A stretch of 64,000 nt of DNA from Endomychus coccineus (taxonomy: Eukaryota; Arthropoda; Insecta; Coleoptera; Endomychidae): NCBI GenBank assembly GCA_958510875.1, contig OY294067.1, positions 140,326,346-140,390,345 of the forward strand, in the 5' to 3' direction. Positions 63,536 through 64,000 of the stretch are shown here, piece after piece. How positions within the stretch are numbered: the first letter of the stretch is position 1; each line of letters opens with the position of its first letter. The notes under the pieces were generated by a model that was not told the DNA's origin, did no database searches, and saw nothing but the letters and a program-made list of their open reading frames with translations. The position numbers were made by a program, and so were the translations under genes.

Positions 63536-64000
63536 CGGACACTGGTGCAACTGAACATATGACGAGTGATAAAGACTGTTTTATTTCTTATGTTCGTTTC
63601 AATGAACCGAAATATACTCATGTTGGCAATAAGGAAACGATTAGGGCATATGGTTGTGGTGACATACTTGTTGATATGCAAGTTGATGACAAGTGGCAAA
63701 CTAATCATATGAAAGATGTCTGGTATGTTCCTGAAGTCAGTCTCCAATTATTCTCGATTAGTCGTGCTTTAGAAAAAGGTTTCGAGTTTCATGACAACAG
63801 TCGTATTTGCATGTTTCATAAAAATAACCAAGTATTTTTGATGGGAAGAAGATATGAAGGTCTGTATCTTCTAGATATGAAAGTCCATGTTCTAGATAAG
63901 CCTGCTGAAGTTCATTTGGCGTTACCTGTTGACCTGTTGATTTTAATTGTGATCTCTTACTTATTAATTGATCAAAGGCGAATAATTGTAATTGAGTATT
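63530..64000 (+). pseudogene. Copia-2 pol start: protease, runs off the window
   Basis: In the frame after gag: VADTGATEHMTSDKDCFISY (aspartic protease DTGA near 63540), GCGDILVDMQVDDKW, MKDVWYVPEVSLQLFSISRA, LEKGFEFHDNSRICMFHKNN and GLYLLDMK (lead-in to the pre-integrase domain). It continues open to about 63930, then becomes unclear before the window ends. Integrase and RT are expected beyond 64000. Confidence 0.75.

Noticed and set aside
1..64000. CRISPR array or prokaryotic operon
   Set aside because: No regularly spaced short repeats, no Cas-like frames and no bacterial gene organisation; all evidence is of an insect-type nuclear genome.

Overview
The window looks like intergenic, transposon-graveyard DNA from an insect nuclear genome. 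The sequence is AT-rich, nearly every coding signal is a broken transposable-element gene, and the element families present (Gypsy, Copia, BEL-like, Penelope-like, R4-like and Jockey/CR1-like non-LTR elements, mariner/Tc1, hAT, Harbinger, MULE, Crypton) are typical of insects. Interstitial TTAGG arrays, the canonical insect telomere pentamer, point the same way. Some array units read TCAGG, the tenebrionid-type variant, which is compatible with a beetle, but the order cannot be fixed from this sequence. I see no convincing host gene, rRNA, tRNA or CRISPR.

Layout. 0-5.4 kb: possible LTR remnant; inverted 5'-truncated Penelope-like (PLE) copies with a 96-bp terminal repeat; a MULE transposase fragment; a GC-rich triple-motif promoter-like patch; a hammerhead-like motif; a dead mariner. 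5.4-9.3 kb: small inverted-repeat elements and four TTAGG arrays. 9.3-17.4 kb: one complete Gypsy element with very long (about 1.65 kb) LTRs and a duplicated primer-binding site. 17.4-19.9 kb: an older solo LTR of a sister family in reverse orientation, with a 930-bp hAT deletion derivative inside it (8-bp target duplication). 20.3-22.2 kb: R4-like non-LTR remnant. 25.6-27 kb: remnant of a GCDTTSA/Cys-rich protein family. 28.3-30.7 kb: mariner/Tc1-type element with about 450-bp inverted arms. 32-35 kb: Harbinger fragment and a CR1/Jockey-like remnant. 35.8-39.5 kb: two PLE lineages, a near-consensus hammerhead ribozyme and two MITE-like elements. 41.7-46.3 kb: the youngest-looking non-LTR element (minus strand), disrupted by only two single-base-type frameshifts. 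48-49 kb: R4-like and Crypton recombinase fragments. 50.8-58.5 kb: scattered LOA/R1-like non-LTR pieces, a third PLE endonuclease and another hammerhead-like motif. 58.8-64 kb: a perfect 38-bp palindrome with an 8-bp target duplication, a BEL/Pao-type primer site, a Copia element split by a 559-bp DNA element and cut by a second Copia whose LTR and half-tRNA primer site start at 62458.

The most interesting theme is a set of hammerhead-like RNA motifs (box CUGANGA or a near match, a stem, then GAAAC) at 4.7, 39.2 and 56.8 kb, with weaker ones at 8.8, 25.2 and 34.9 kb. The 39.2 kb motif is close to the minimal type-I hammerheads known from Penelope-like elements. The 4.7 and 56.8 kb motifs have covarying stems I and II but essentially no stem III. 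An inverted junction at 35.9 kb begins at the sequence that follows the predicted cleavage site.
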